A stretch of DNA of 38,886 nucleotides, from contig JAJXTE010000009.1 in the NCBI GenBank assembly GCA_021784115.1, positions 1-38,886 of the forward strand, read 5' to 3'. Below, in pieces: positions 1 to 9,343 of this stretch. Position 1 is the stretch's first letter. Every line of letters starts with the position of its first letter. Source of the stretch: Pseudomonadota bacterium (lineage in GTDB: Bacteria > Pseudomonadota > Gammaproteobacteria > Burkholderiales > Thiobacillaceae). The translations under genes and the position numbers were made by a program. A model generated the notes under the pieces. That model saw nothing but the letters and a program-made list of their open reading frames with translations. It was not told the origin of the DNA and searched no databases.

Positions 1-2158
1 TTTCGTACACGCTGTCGGTCTTGGGGATCGATTTGAACTTGCCGTCGTGCAGCAGGTAGGGCCCGAAGCGGCCGTTGTTGGCGACGATCGGCAGGCCGGT
101 GGTCGGGTGATGGCCCACCTCGCGCGGAAGCGAGAGGAATTTCAGCGCTAGTTCGAGCGTCGCGCTGTCCAGCGGAATCTCCTTCGGCCACGAGGCGCGG
201 CGCGGTTTCGGCGCCTTCTTGTCTTCCGGCATCTCGCCGATCTGAACATAGGGGCCGAAGCGCCCGGACAGCAGCTTGACGTCGAGGCCGCTGGCCGGAT
301 CCTTGCCAAGGATGTTGTCGCCCTCTGCGGTGGCGGCATGCAGTGGCCGTGTGTAGTCGCATTCCGGATAGCCGGAACAGCCGATAAAGAGGCCGCGCTT
401 GCTCGCCTGCATGAACAGCGGCTTGCCGCACTTGGGGCAGGCCTCCAGGATGGGGCAGCCACGTTCGACGCCCTGCTTGGCTTTCAGCTCGCCGTCGAAA
501 TCCTTCCAGAATTCGCCCAGTAGGCGCGTCCACACCCGCTTGCCGTTGGAGACGTCATCGAGCTTGTCTTCCAGCTTGGCGGTGAAGTCGTAGTCGACGT
601 AGTGGCTGAAATGCCGGGTGAGGAAGCAGTTGACCAGGCGGCCGACGTCGGTCGGCTGAAAGCGTTTCTTCTCCAGCACGACGTATTCGCGGTCCTGCAG
701 GGTGGAAATGATGCTGGCGTACGTGGAGGGGCGACCGATGCCGTATTCCTCCAGCGCCTTGACGAGGCTCGCCTCGGTATAACGCGGTGGCGGCTGGGTG
801 AAGTGCTGCTCGCCGTAGAGTTTGTCGACCGGCAGGGTCTCGCCCTCGACGAGCGCCGGGAGTTTGGACTCGCTTTCCTCGTCCTCGTCATCCTGGTACA
901 CCGCGAGGAAGCCCGCGAAGGCCAAAGTCTGGCCGGTGGCGCGGAAGGTGCCCTCGCCCACCGTGATGTCGGCGGCGACGGTGTCGAATTGCGCCGGTGT
1001 CATCTGGCAGGCGACGGTGCGTTTCCAGATCAGCTCGTAGAGCCTGGCCTGGTCGTGCGAGAGAAAGGGCTTCACCGATTCGGGCGCGCGCGCGACCGAG
1101 GTCGGTCGCACGGCCTCGTGCGCCTCCTGTGCATTCTTGGTTTTTGCCTTGTAATGCAACGCGGCCGGCGGCAGGAATTCCTTGTCGAAGTTGGCGCCCA
1201 CATACTTGCGGATGTCCGTGATCGCTTCCTGGGCCAGATTCACCGAGTCGGTCCGCATGTAGGTGATGAGGCCGACCGGGCCTTCGCCGAGGTCGACGCC
1301 TTCGTACAACTGCTGGGCGGTGCGCATCACGCGGTCCGTGGTCATGCCTAGCTGGCGCACCCCGGCCTGCTGCAGCGTCGAGGTGGTGAACGGCGCGCCG
1401 GGGAGGCGCGCGCGTCGCTTCTTCTCGATGCGCATCACGCGCGCATCCTTGCCTTCCAGCGTCGCCAGCCATTCCTTGCTGCGCGCGGCGTGCTCGACCG
1501 TGAATTGCTCGAGTTTTTCGCCCTTGAAGTGGGTGAGCTTGGCGGTGAAAGCCTGTGTGCTTTTATGCGTGTCGAGGTGCAGCGTCCAGTATTCGCGCGG
1601 AACGAAGGCTTCGATTTCCTCCTCGCGCTCGACGATCATCCTGAGCGCGGGCGACTGCACGCGCCCGGCGGAGAGCCCGGGACTGATCTTGCGCCACAAA
1701 AGCGGCGACAGGTTGAAGCCGACCAGGTAATCCAGGGCGCGCCGCGCCTGCTGCGCGTCGACCAGATCGGACGCGATTTCGCGCGGGTGGCGCACCGCGT
1801 CCTGGATGGCCGATTCGGTGATCTCGTAGAAGGCCACCCGCTTCATCGGCGTCTTGACCTTGCGTTCCTTGAGGATTTCGCTGATGTGCCAGGAAATCGC
1901 CTCGCCTTCGCGGTCCGGGTCGGTTGCCAGCAGGATTTCATCGGCCTTCTTGGCAGCCTTGACGATGGCCTCGACGTGCTTGGCGTTGCGCTCGATGACC
2001 TGGTATTTCATGGTGAAATTTTCGGTATCGACCGCGCCCGTTTTCGGCTCCAGGTCGCGCACGTGGCCGTAGCTGGCGAGGATGTCGTAGTCGGCGCCGA
2101 GGTATTTCTTCAGCGTTTTGGATTTCGACGGCGATTCGACGATGACAAGCTTGGACAT
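1..2158 (-). CDS. topA: DNA topoisomerase I (3' part beyond window)
   Basis: Type IA topoisomerase that relaxes negative supercoils by a transient 5'-phosphotyrosine break. The reading frame starts at ATG 2158 and stays open to the left edge, giving 719 residues with no stop, so the C-terminus lies outside the window. Seen: an N-terminal Toprim domain ([15 protein letters not shown] start), the acidic triad in [10 protein letters not shown] near residue 80, and the active-site motif [10 protein letters not shown] with the tyrosine at about residue 300. A C4 zinc motif (CPKC...CSGYPEC) follows near residues 575-605, then FGPY-type C-terminal repeats typical of proteobacterial TopA. It is last in the LysM-dprA-smg-topA series and starts 6 bases after smg ends. 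Family assignment is secure. Confidence 0.97.
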   Translation of the reverse strand, partial: MSKLVIVESPSKSKTLKKYLGADYDILASYGHVRDLEPKTGAVDTENFTMKYQVIERNAKHVEAIVKAAKKADEILLATDPDREGEAISWHISEILKERKVKTPMKRVAFYEITESAIQDAVRHPREIASDLVDAQQARRALDYLVGFNLSPLLWRKISPGLSAGRVQSPALRMIVEREEEIEAFVPREYWTLHLDTHKSTQAFTAKLTHFKGEKLEQFTVEHAARSKEWLATLEGKDARVMRIEKKRRARLPGAPFTTSTLQQAGVRQLGMTTDRVMRTAQQLYEGVDLGEGPVGLITYMRTDSVNLAQEAITDIRKYVGANFDKEFLPPAALHYKAKTKNAQEAHEAVRPTSVARAPESVKPFLSHDQARLYELIWKRTVACQMTPAQFDTVAADITVGEGTFRATGQTLAFAGFLAVYQDDEDEESESKLPALVEGETLPVDKLYGEQHFTQPPPRYTEASLVKALEEYGIGRPSTYASIISTLQDREYVVLEKKRFQPTDVGRLVNCFLTRHFSHYVDYDFTAKLEDKLDDVSNGKRVWTRLLGEFWKDFDGELKAKQGVERGCPILEACPKCGKPLFMQASKRGLFIGCSGYPECDYTRPLHAATAEGDNILGKDPASGLDVKLLSGRFGPYVQIGEMPEDKKAPKPRRASWPKEIPLDSATLELALKFLSLPREVGHHPTTGLPIVANNGRFGPYLLHDGKFKSIPKTDSVYE

Positions 2159-2164
2159 GACTAA

Positions 2165-2611
2165 TTAATGTAGACGTCCCGGCTCGTGATTCAACAGCAA
2201 GTCTTCCAGATGCGTGAAATGTTCGATCAGGCCGCGGCTCCACAGCACGATCAGCGTCATCCAGCGCACGTGGTCGGGCTCGATGTCTTCGCCGCCCAGC
2301 GCCATCAGTCCGGAAATGACCCATTCGCGGGACTCGGGGTCGAGCACCTGCGCGCTCACCAGATAGGCCAGTTCGCTGCGGCAGGCGTTGTTCAGGCGCT
2401 CAAGCTCCTCGGCGGCGTAATGACGGTCGTAGGCCAGCGCGAGTCGTTCGTGGGTGGCGCTGGCGGTCAGGTTGGCGTACCAGTCCAGGGCGGCGTTGAT
2501 GTCGGATTCTTCGAACCCGGCGGCAAACAGGCGCTTTTCCAGCGCGTCGCGGTCGGGCGCCAGCTCCGCCATGCGGAAGCTCTCGTATAGATAAACCAGA
2601 ATGTCGAGCAT
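2165..2611 (-). CDS. smg: Smg family protein (DUF494)
   Basis: Small acidic, largely helical protein of 148 residues, matching the usual Smg/DUF494 length (about 150). The chosen ATG gives an N-terminus MLDILVYLYESF, which fits the family. A longer frame upstream overlaps dprA and adds 30 residues that look like noise. Biochemical function is unknown; the family is known mainly for its conserved place next to dprA and topA. It begins 4 bases after the dprA stop, so translational coupling in one operon is likely. No catalytic motif is visible. Confidence 0.9.
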   Translation of the reverse strand: MLDILVYLYESFRMAELAPDRDALEKRLFAAGFEESDINAALDWYANLTASATHERLALAYDRHYAAEELERLNNACRSELAYLVSAQVLDPESREWVISGLMALGGEDIEPDHVRWMTLIVLWSRGLIEHFTHLEDLLLNHEPGRLH

Positions 2612-2615
2612 GATC

Positions 2616-3680
2616 TCAGTGTATTTTTTGGTAACGCCCGCCGGGCAATGAAGCAATTCGCCCATCCAGTTCAAGCGCCAACAGCTTCGCCGAAAGCGCA
2701 TCCAGCGTCAACCCGGTTCTTTGCGCCAGCGTGTCAACGGTGGCCGGCGCGCCGTCGAGCGCGTCCAGAACCGGATCGGACCGCGTTTCGGGCAAAACCG
2801 GCGGCGCCAGCCGCTGCAGCCAGGCCAGTTCGTCGAGGATGTCGGCCGCCGACTCGACCAGCTTGGCGCCCTGCTTGATCAGCGCATGGCAGCCGCGCGC
2901 CAGCGGCGAATGGATGGAACCGGGAATGGCGAACACCTCGCGTCCCTGTTCGGTGGCCACCCGTGCCGTGATCAGCGATCCGCTGTCGGGCGCGGCCTCG
3001 ACCACCAGCACGCCGCGGGAGAGGCCGCTGATGAGCCGGTTGCGGCGCGGGAAGTGGCCGGGCAAGGGCGGCGTGCCGAGCGCAAACTCCGACACGATCA
3101 GCCCGGTTTCGGCCAGCCGGTGCGCCAGCGCCTTGTTGCGCGCGGGGTAGATGCGGTCGAGTCCGGTGCCGACGATGGCGACGCTCGAGCCGGCCCCGGC
3201 CAGCCCGCCACGGTGGGCTGCCGCATCGATGCCGAGCGCTAGCCCGCTGACGATGGTGAGTCCGGCGTCCGACAGGGCCCGGGCGAAGGCTTCGGCATCG
3301 CGCACCCCCTGCGGGGTGGCGTTGCGGCTGCCGACAATGCCGAGTGCGGGCTGGCTCAGCAGGTTGCGTTGCCCCTTGCAATACAGCATGGCCGGGGGAT
3401 CCGCGATTTCGAGCAGGGCCTTCGGGTAGTCTGCGTCCGCCAGCGTCATCAGGCTGTTGCCGGGTTGGGCGAGCCATGCCTGGGCAGCGTCGAGTTGCGC
3501 GGCGTCGGGCGCGGCCAGCAGCGCGTCGCATTGGGCCGCCGACAGGTAGGGCGCCAGCGCGGTGCGGCCGGACGACAAAACGGCCTCCGGAGAACCGAAG
3601 GCCGTGAGCAGGCGAATCAGGCTGGTGTTGCCGACCCCCGGAGCGAGGGCGAGGCGCAGCCAGGGATCAAGTGCGTTCAA
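2616..3680 (-). CDS. dprA: DNA-processing protein DprA
   Basis: Cytoplasmic single-strand DNA-binding protein that loads RecA on incoming DNA in natural transformation. 354 residues. Seen: an N-terminal SAM-like segment, then the extended Rossmann fold with VGSRNATPQG, SGLALGIDAAAH, GTGLDRIYPARN and FPRRNRLISGLS, then a C-terminal winged-helix-like tail after about residue 290. The best start is TTG at 3680, which overlaps the TGA of the upstream LysM gene (TTGA). There is no good ribosome-binding site and no ATG or GTG upstream before the frame loses similarity, so expression probably depends on coupling to the upstream gene. Presence of DprA alone does not prove competence. Confidence 0.96.
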   Translation of the reverse strand: MNALDPWLRLALAPGVGNTSLIRLLTAFGSPEAVLSSGRTALAPYLSAAQCDALLAAPDAAQLDAAQAWLAQPGNSLMTLADADYPKALLEIADPPAMLYCKGQRNLLSQPALGIVGSRNATPQGVRDAEAFARALSDAGLTIVSGLALGIDAAAHRGGLAGAGSSVAIVGTGLDRIYPARNKALAHRLAETGLIVSEFALGTPPLPGHFPRRNRLISGLSRGVLVVEAAPDSGSLITARVATEQGREVFAIPGSIHSPLARGCHALIKQGAKLVESAADILDELAWLQRLAPPVLPETRSDPVLDALDGAPATVDTLAQRTGLTLDALSAKLLALELDGRIASLPGGRYQKIH

Positions 3681-4873
3681 TCCGGGTTTTTTACGGTGTC
3701 GAGCAGGTAGACGGGTCCATCGGACTGCATGATGAGCGCGTACGACACGCGGTCATACACACGGTAGACCATCACCAGGCCGCTGCGGGTGTCGGGCAGC
3801 TTGACGGCACGGTCGCTGCGGTTGCCGAGACAGGTGTCGCGGAAGGTATTGCGCATGTCGGCCGCCTGGTCGTAGGTGACCTTGCCGTCTTCCTTCAGGC
3901 AGCGCACGTCGCTGTATAGCCAGGCGCCGCCTTCGGGAACGCCGCTGGATTTTTCATTGACCCAGGTCATGCGGTCCTTTTCGTCGCGGGTGAGCGTGAC
4001 CGCCAGGCCTTCGCGGTATACCGCCAGCACATGGCCAGGCTCCAGGCCGTCGCGGCTGCCGCGGTTGATCACCACCGTCTGGTAGCGACCGCTGTCGGAC
4101 ATCCCGCCGTATGCGGAGATGATGCGGCCGGTGATCTTCGCTTCCGGCGCGTGCGGGATGTATTCGAAGGTGGTGCTGTCGTCTGCTTCGACCAGCTTGT
4201 CCTTGGGCAGGATTTCGCGCACGGACTGGGTGATGCGGATTTTTTGCGGTGCGCCTTCCGCCAGCGTGCGGGCGTCGCCCAGGTATTCGACTTCATAGCC
4301 CAGCACTTCGCCGGTTTCCGGGTCTTTGAGTGCCTTGCCCGGGCGCAGCACGTTCCAGCGCGTGACGCCGGGCTTGCCGCCGGTGGCGAAGGCATCGTCG
4401 CCGGCACCCATTACGACGCGTTCGGCGTTGCTCCCCAGGATGAAGGGCGCGTCATCGAGCGCCCCCTTGGCCACCACGCGCGGCTGCGACAGGAAAGGAT
4501 GAATCACGCGGATGGGGATGGACGGAATCGCCTCGGTGATGTCGGTTGCGCGCGCGCCGGGCGACAGCTTGACGGTGTTCATGCCGTTCTTGCTGCCCTT
4601 GACCAGCGACAGGCGCGGTTCCTTGCCGCTCCTGTCGAGCACGATCAGGTCGCCGGGATAAATCCAGTGCGGGTTCTTGATCTCCTCGCGGTTCATTTTC
4701 CAGATCTGGGGCCAGCGCCATGGATCCTTGAGAAACTTGCCGGAGATATCCCACAGGGTGTCGCCTTTGACCACGACATAATTGTCTGGGGCGTTGTCCT
4801 GAAGTTTAAGGGTGTCGGCCAGCGCGGGAGCGGCCGCCAGCAGTAGGGCGAGAGAAACTACGAGTTGACGCAC
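3677..4873 (-). CDS. Secreted LysM-domain protein upstream of dprA
   Basis: Probable periplasmic peptidoglycan-binding protein of 398 residues. Seen: a signal peptide (MRQLVVSLALLLAAAPALA, cleavage near residue 19) and one LysM domain at about residues 32-80 (YVVVKGDTLWDISGKF ... NPHWIYPGDLIVL). A long C-terminal region of unknown function follows, containing a GLEPGHVLAVYREG-type beta segment. The start is GTG at 4873 with a strong GGAGG at 4881-4885, seven bases upstream; a nearby ATG at 4887 is out of frame. This gene is characteristic of betaproteobacterial dprA loci. It is the first gene of the minus-strand operon and its stop overlaps the dprA start. Its role beyond cell-wall binding is not known. 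Confidence 0.88.
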   Translation of the reverse strand: MRQLVVSLALLLAAAPALADTLKLQDNAPDNYVVVKGDTLWDISGKFLKDPWRWPQIWKMNREEIKNPHWIYPGDLIVLDRSGKEPRLSLVKGSKNGMNTVKLSPGARATDITEAIPSIPIRVIHPFLSQPRVVAKGALDDAPFILGSNAERVVMGAGDDAFATGGKPGVTRWNVLRPGKALKDPETGEVLGYEVEYLGDARTLAEGAPQKIRITQSVREILPKDKLVEADDSTTFEYIPHAPEAKITGRIISAYGGMSDSGRYQTVVINRGSRDGLEPGHVLAVYREGLAVTLTRDEKDRMTWVNEKSSGVPEGGAWLYSDVRCLKEDGKVTYDQAADMRNTFRDTCLGNRSDRAVKLPDTRSGLVMVYRVYDRVSYALIMQSDGPVYLLDTVKNPD

Positions 4874-4894
4874 GGGGAACCCTCCATTTAGACC

Positions 4895-4924
4895 TTGTCT
4901 AATTTTCTGCGTTGAAAATATACT
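4895..4924 (+). promoter_or_regulatory. Putative sigma-70 promoter for def-fmt series
   Basis: TTGTCT (4895-4900) and TATACT (4919-4924) with an 18-base spacer, about 110 bases upstream of the def ATG. Four of six and five of six matches. It faces the putative minus-strand promoter at 4953-4981, so the 5' ends of the two divergent transcripts would overlap slightly. Confidence 0.4.
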
Positions 4925-4952
4925 GTGCGCTTAGCTTACGGCTATCCGCCGC

Positions 4953-4981
4953 CTTATATTTAGGGTTGGTGCGCGGCTCAA
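4953..4981 (-). promoter_or_regulatory. Putative sigma-70 promoter for lysM-dprA-smg-topA
   Basis: On the minus strand, TTGAGC (4981-4976) and TATAAG (4958-4953) are separated by exactly 17 bases, about 80 bases upstream of the GTG start at 4873. The match is four of six at -35 and five of six at -10. It was picked by eye and no transcript data are available. Confidence 0.45.
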
Positions 4982-5034
4982 CGCAGATTTTGCATCAAAG
5001 TGCGCTTCCAGCTCGTTCATTCGTAAACTTTTTT

Positions 5035-5568
5035 ATGGCCAGACTCGATATTTTGCATTACCCCGATGCGCGCCTGCACACAGTCGCCAAGCCGGTGACG
5101 GCGGTGGACGCGCGCATCCGCAAGCTGGTCGACGACATGGCCGAAACCATGTACGCCGCGCCAGGCATCGGGCTGGCCGCCACCCAGGTCGACGTTCACG
5201 AACGCGTCGTCGTCATCGACATTTCCGAAACCCACGACCAGCTCCGCGTGTTCATCAACCCGGAAATCATCGCCCGGTCGGGGACCGAGGAGAGCGAGGA
5301 AGGTTGCCTGTCGGTGCCCGGCGTCTTCGACCGGGTGACGCGCGCCGAACGCGTGACCGTGCGCGCGCTCGACCGCGACGGCAAATCCTTCGAACTCGAC
5401 GCCGACGGCCTGCTGGCAGTGTGCATCCAGCACGAGATGGATCATCTGATGGGCAAGGTGTTCGTCGACTACCTGTCCAATCTCAAACGCAATCGCATCA
5501 AGGCCAAGCTGCTGAAGCAGGCGCGCGAGCAACGCCCCGACGCCGCGCCGGTGCGCGCGTCGCTCTGA
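5035..5568 (+). CDS. def: Peptide deformylase
   Basis: Removes the formyl group from the N-terminal methionine of nascent proteins. All three family motifs are present in a 177-residue protein: GIGLAATQ (residues 44-51), EGCLS with metal ligand Cys91, and QHEMDH with ligands His133 and His137 and catalytic Glu134. The ATG at 5035 gives the usual N-terminus ([11 protein letters not shown]); the frame extends 41 codons further upstream without similarity. No clear ribosome-binding site precedes the ATG, only a T-run. It is followed after 8 bases by fmt, the enzyme that adds the formyl group, the standard pairing. Confidence 0.97.
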   Translation: MARLDILHYPDARLHTVAKPVTAVDARIRKLVDDMAETMYAAPGIGLAATQVDVHERVVVIDISETHDQLRVFINPEIIARSGTEESEEGCLSVPGVFDRVTRAERVTVRALDRDGKSFELDADGLLAVCIQHEMDHLMGKVFVDYLSNLKRNRIKAKLLKQAREQRPDAAPVRASL

Positions 5569-5576
5569 CCTTCCCC

Positions 5577-6497
5577 GTGCGCGTCATATTTGCCGGCACG
5601 CCGCCGTTCGCGGCCGCAGCGCTCGATGCCCTGGCCGATGCCGGGCACGACATCGCCCTGGTGCTGACCCAGCCTGACCGCCCCGCCGGGCGCGGCATGA
5701 AGCTCACGCCCAGCGCGGTCAAGCAGGCGGCTGAGGCGCGCGGTCTCCGCGTCTATCAGCCCGGCAGCCTTAAAACATCCGAGGCGCAGGCCGAATTGCG
5801 CGCGGCCGACGCCGACGTCATGGTGGTCGCGGCGTATGGCCTGATCCTGCCGCAGGCGGTGCTCGACCTGCCGCGCTTCGGCTGCCTCAACATCCACGCC
5901 TCGCTGCTGCCGCGCTGGCGCGGTGCCGCGCCGATCCAGCGCGCGATCCTGGCGGGCGACGCGGAAACCGGCATCACCATCATGCAGATGGATGCCGGGC
6001 TCGACACCGGGGCGATGCTGTCAAAAACCGTGGTGCCGATCCGCGACGGCGACACCGCCGCCAGCCTGCACGACGTCCTGGCCTCGGCCGGTGCGTCCAC
6101 CATCGTCGCGGCGCTGGCGAACTACCCCGCGCTGGTACCGGTGGCGCAGGACGACGCGCAGGCCACCTATGCGGCCAAACTCAGCAAGGAGGAGGCGCAG
6201 ATGGATTGGGGCCGGTCCGCCGAGGCGCTGGCGCGTGCGGTCCGCGCCTACAATCCGGTTCCCGCCGCGTGGACGCTGCTGGATGGCGCCCCGCTGAAAA
6301 TCTGGGCAGCGCAAACGGCTGCGGGCGCAGGCGAGCCGGGCATCGTGCTGCGAGCCGATGCGGAGCAGTTGCTCGTCGCCTGCGGCAGCGGCGCGCTGGC
6401 CTTGCAGGCGGTCCAGCCGGCGGGCAGCAAGCGCATGACCGCAGCCGCGTTTCTCGCCGGGCGGCCGCTGCCGCCGGGCACCCGGCTCGGTCATTGA
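5577..6497 (+). CDS. fmt: Methionyl-tRNA formyltransferase
   Basis: Transfers a formyl group from 10-formyl-tetrahydrofolate to initiator Met-tRNA. 306 residues from the GTG at 5577 ([16 protein letters not shown]). Seen: the formyltransferase core with the hallmark [17 protein letters not shown] (catalytic Asn and His) and [11 protein letters not shown], then the C-terminal tRNA-binding domain after about residue 205. The usual GTPEFA motif reads GTPPFA here. GTG is the only reasonable start; longer frames run through def. There is no obvious ribosome-binding site, so it is probably coupled to def, 8 bases upstream. Confidence 0.96.
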   Translation: MRVIFAGTPPFAAAALDALADAGHDIALVLTQPDRPAGRGMKLTPSAVKQAAEARGLRVYQPGSLKTSEAQAELRAADADVMVVAAYGLILPQAVLDLPRFGCLNIHASLLPRWRGAAPIQRAILAGDAETGITIMQMDAGLDTGAMLSKTVVPIRDGDTAASLHDVLASAGASTIVAALANYPALVPVAQDDAQATYAAKLSKEEAQMDWGRSAEALARAVRAYNPVPAAWTLLDGAPLKIWAAQTAAGAGEPGIVLRADAEQLLVACGSGALALQAVQPAGSKRMTAAAFLAGRPLPPGTRLGH

Positions 6498-6534
6498 AAC
6501 CTGGGCGTCCCACCCTCATCTAACGCTCGTCGAC

Positions 6535-6548
6535 GCGCCCGCGGGCGC
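6535..6548. repeat. 14-base perfect palindrome before htpX
   Basis: GCGCCCGCGGGCGC lies in the 67-base gap between fmt and htpX, just ahead of the AAGGAG ribosome-binding site of htpX. It could fold into a short RNA hairpin or serve as an operator. In DNA this rich in GC it may also be chance. Confidence 0.4.
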
Positions 6549-6564
6549 CTGCAAGGAGCTTTAC

Positions 6565-7416
6565 ATGTTCGGTAACTGGGTCAAAACCTCCATTCTGTTC
6601 GCTGGAATCATTGCACTGTTCGGCGCCATCGGCGCGGCCATTGGCGGCGCCCAGGGCATGCTGATCGCGCTGCTGTTCGGCGCCGGCATGAACCTGTTTG
6701 CCTACTGGAATTCGGACCGTATGGTGCTTTCCATGTACCACGCGCGCGAAGTCGATGCCGGCAGCGGCGGTCATTTCTATACCCTGGTGCAGGAACTGGC
6801 CGCGCGTGCCGGGCTGCCGATGCCGCGCGTGTATGTCATCGACGAGGCGCAGCCGAATGCGTTCGCCACCGGGCGCAGCCCCGAGCACGCCGCGGTGGCG
6901 GCGACCACCGGGATCATGCAGTTGCTCACCGAAAGCGAACTGCGCGGCGTGATGGCGCACGAGCTCACCCACGTGAAAAACCGCGACACCCTGATTTCCA
7001 CCGTGTCGGCGTCGATCGCCGGCGCGATCTCTGCGCTCGCCAATTTCGGCATGCTGTTCGGCGGCCGAGACAGCGAGGGGCGTTCGGCCAACCCCCTGCT
7101 GGCGATCGCGATCATGGTCGTCGCGCCGATTGCGGCCATGCTGATCCAGATGGCGATTTCGCGCGCCCGCGAGTTCGGCGCCGATGCGGGGGGCGCGGAA
7201 ATCTCGGGCGACCCGCAGGCACTCGCCAGCGCATTGCGGAAGATCGAAGCCTATGCGAAGGGCCTGCCCTTGCCGACCGCGGATGCCCATCCGGAGACGG
7301 CGCAGATGATGATCATCAATCCGCTGTCCGGGGGCGGGCTGTCCGGGTTGTTTTCAACGCACCCCGCCACCGAGGAACGCGTCGCGCGGCTGCTGGAGCT
7401 GGCACGCACGGCTTGA
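6565..7416 (+). CDS. htpX: Membrane zinc metalloprotease HtpX (M48)
   Basis: Inner-membrane protease that degrades misfolded membrane proteins, with the active site facing the cytoplasm. 283 residues, the family length. Seen: two N-terminal membrane segments (about residues 7-45), zinc motif HELTH (His132 and His136), a further hydrophobic pair around residues 145-205, and the third-ligand region [14 protein letters not shown] good AAGGAG ribosome-binding site sits before the ATG at 6565. It lies between fmt and rsmB on the same strand. Regulation by CpxR or sigma-32 is known in E. coli, but no such site could be recognised here. Confidence 0.96.
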   Translation: MFGNWVKTSILFAGIIALFGAIGAAIGGAQGMLIALLFGAGMNLFAYWNSDRMVLSMYHAREVDAGSGGHFYTLVQELAARAGLPMPRVYVIDEAQPNAFATGRSPEHAAVAATTGIMQLLTESELRGVMAHELTHVKNRDTLISTVSASIAGAISALANFGMLFGGRDSEGRSANPLLAIAIMVVAPIAAMLIQMAISRAREFGADAGGAEISGDPQALASALRKIEAYAKGLPLPTADAHPETAQMMIINPLSGGGLSGLFSTHPATEERVARLLELARTA

Positions 7417-7497
7417 CCGCGCAGCCTGCTATCATCCGCCGCTTCCGGCAGCGGCGTAATCCGATGAATCAGCAGACATCCCCCGGTCTTTCCCTCC

Positions 7498-8754
7498 ATG
7501 CGTAAGTTGCAGAAACTGGCCGCCGGCACGCTGGAGCAGATCCTTGCCGGCGCGGCCCTGCACCAGGTGCTGCCGCAATCCCTCCAGCACCTGAACACGC
7601 CGGGCGAGCGCGGCGCGCTGCAGGACATCGTGTACGGCAGCCTGCGCCAGCTGGGCCGTCTAGACGCCTGGCTGGCGGCGCTGCTCGAACGTCCCCTGAC
7701 CGATCCGGAGCTGGGCTGGCTGCTGCGTGTGGCACTGTATCAGCTGGCCTACACCCGCGCGCCGGCCCATGCCGTGGTGCACAATGCCGTTACCGCGGCC
7801 GGCCAGGGCTGGCGCCGCGGCCTGGCCAATGCGGTGCTGCGCAATTTCCAGCGGCGCCGAGCCGAGCTGGACGAAATCGCGAACGCCCAGCCGTCCGCGC
7901 ACTGGTCGCATCCAGACTGGTGGATCGACAAACTCAAAGCCGAGCATCCGCGCCGCTGGCAGAACATTCTGGAAGCGAGCCTGCTGCATCCGCCGTTTAC
8001 CGTGCGCGTCAATTGCCGCCATGGCGACGTGGCAGGCTATCTGCGGCGCCTCAACGAGGCCGGGCTGCCCGCGCATCAAACCGGCCCCGATGCGGTTACG
8101 CTCGAGCGCGCGGTGCCGGTCCACAGCCTGCCCGGTTTCGATGAAGGCCACGTGTCGGTGCAGGACGCCGGCGCGCAGCGGGCGGCGCGCCTGCTCGACG
8201 CGCAGCCCGGCGAGCGGGTGCTCGATGCCTGCGCTGCGCCCGGCGGCAAGACGGGCCATATGCTGGAACGCGCGGACGTGGCACTGACCGCGCTGGATGT
8301 CGATGCCATGCGGCTGGCACGGGTGCAGGACAATCTGGACCGGCTGCACCTCGCTGCCACGCTGGTCGAAGGCGATGCCGCGCATCCCGAGCGCTGGTGG
8401 GACGGGCAGCCGTTCGATCGCATTCTGGCCGACGTCCCGTGCAGCGCGTCCGGCGTGGTGCGCCGTAATCCCGACATCAAATGGTTGCGCCGTCCCGAGG
8501 ACATTGCTCAATTTGCGGCGCAACAAGCCGTTATGCTGGATACGCTCTGGCGGCTGCTGGCCCCGGGTGGTACATTGCTTTACGCCACCTGCTCCATATT
8601 CGATGAAGAAAACGAAGGGCAGGTGCGTGCGTTCCTGGCGCGTCATCCGGACGGCGCCGAACGCTGTGCGCTTCCTGAACCTTTTTCTGACGGGTCGCTG
8701 CTGCCCGCTGCCGAGCATGATGGTTTCTTTTACGCCCTGTTGCGCAAGACGTGA
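7498..8754 (+). CDS. rsmB: 16S rRNA m5C967 methyltransferase RsmB
   Basis: SAM-dependent enzyme that methylates cytosine 967 of 16S rRNA. 418 residues. Seen: an N-terminal NusB-like helical domain (about residues 1-135), then the Fmu/NOL1 catalytic domain with the SAM-binding motif DACAAPGGKTGHML. The two cysteines of the m5C mechanism are in DVPCSASG and YATCSI. The protein is full length. The ATG at 7498 has no strong ribosome-binding site. Its 3' end overlaps the next gene by about 35 bases, so the DUF4390 gene is probably translated by coupling. Confidence 0.96.
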   Translation: MRKLQKLAAGTLEQILAGAALHQVLPQSLQHLNTPGERGALQDIVYGSLRQLGRLDAWLAALLERPLTDPELGWLLRVALYQLAYTRAPAHAVVHNAVTAAGQGWRRGLANAVLRNFQRRRAELDEIANAQPSAHWSHPDWWIDKLKAEHPRRWQNILEASLLHPPFTVRVNCRHGDVAGYLRRLNEAGLPAHQTGPDAVTLERAVPVHSLPGFDEGHVSVQDAGAQRAARLLDAQPGERVLDACAAPGGKTGHMLERADVALTALDVDAMRLARVQDNLDRLHLAATLVEGDAAHPERWWDGQPFDRILADVPCSASGVVRRNPDIKWLRRPEDIAQFAAQQAVMLDTLWRLLAPGGTLLYATCSIFDEENEGQVRAFLARHPDGAERCALPEPFSDGSLLPAAEHDGFFYALLRKT

Positions 8755-9343
8755 CTCCACCGTTCGCTGGCTGGCCGGACTGTTGCTGGGCTTCTGGCTG
8801 ACGGTCGCGGGCGGCGCGCTGGCCAGCGACTCGAGCGCGGTGCGCCAGGCTGCCATCCGTGCCACTGCGCAAGGCTATGTGCTGGATGGCGATGTCAACA
8901 TCGTGCTCAACAGCACGCTGGAAGACGCGCTCAGCCGGGGCATCAACCTCTATTTTCTGCTCGAACTGGAACTGACCCGCCCGCGAAACTGGTGGTTTGA
9001 CGAAGGCATTGCCGAGCCTGTGCGCAAGATGCGGATTTATTACCACCTGCTGCTGCGGCGCTACGTGGTCGAAACCGGTTACACCACCCGCACCGCCGCC
9101 ACCCTGGACGAAGCGCTGGCCATGCTGGGGCGGGTGGAGGGCTGGCAAGTACTCGAGCGCGGCGCGCTCAAGACCGGGCAACGCTACGACGCGCGCCTGC
9201 GCCTGCGGCTCGACACGGCACAATTGCCGAAACCGTTGTCCATCGGCGCGGTTACCAGCGACAAATGGGAACTGGTCACGCCCTGGTATGGCTGGTCCTT
9301 CGATGCACCCGCCGTGCCCGCCCCGACCCCACCCCTGCCCTGA
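8717..9343 (+). CDS. DUF4390 secreted protein
   Basis: Protein of unknown function, 208 residues, always seen by family knowledge between rsmB and ntrY in betaproteobacteria. A basic stretch followed by a hydrophobic segment (about residues 15-36, ending GGALA) forms a signal peptide, so it is probably periplasmic. The mature part is mainly beta/alpha with no catalytic motif; it contains WWFDEGIAEPVRKMRIYYH and ends in a proline-rich tail. Two adjacent ATG codons (8717 and 8720) overlap the end of rsmB; neither has a good ribosome-binding site. The stop overlaps the ntrY start as TGATG, which suggests a link to the NtrY sensor. That link is inference. Confidence 0.82.
   Translation: MMVSFTPCCARRDSTVRWLAGLLLGFWLTVAGGALASDSSAVRQAAIRATAQGYVLDGDVNIVLNSTLEDALSRGINLYFLLELELTRPRNWWFDEGIAEPVRKMRIYYHLLLRRYVVETGYTTRTAATLDEALAMLGRVEGWQVLERGALKTGQRYDARLRLRLDTAQLPKPLSIGAVTSDKWELVTPWYGWSFDAPAVPAPTPPLP

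Noticed and set aside
602-1351. Plus-strand 249-codon frame opposite topA
   Set aside because: Topoisomerase motifs lie on the minus strand; the plus-strand product matches nothing and reads as composition shadow.
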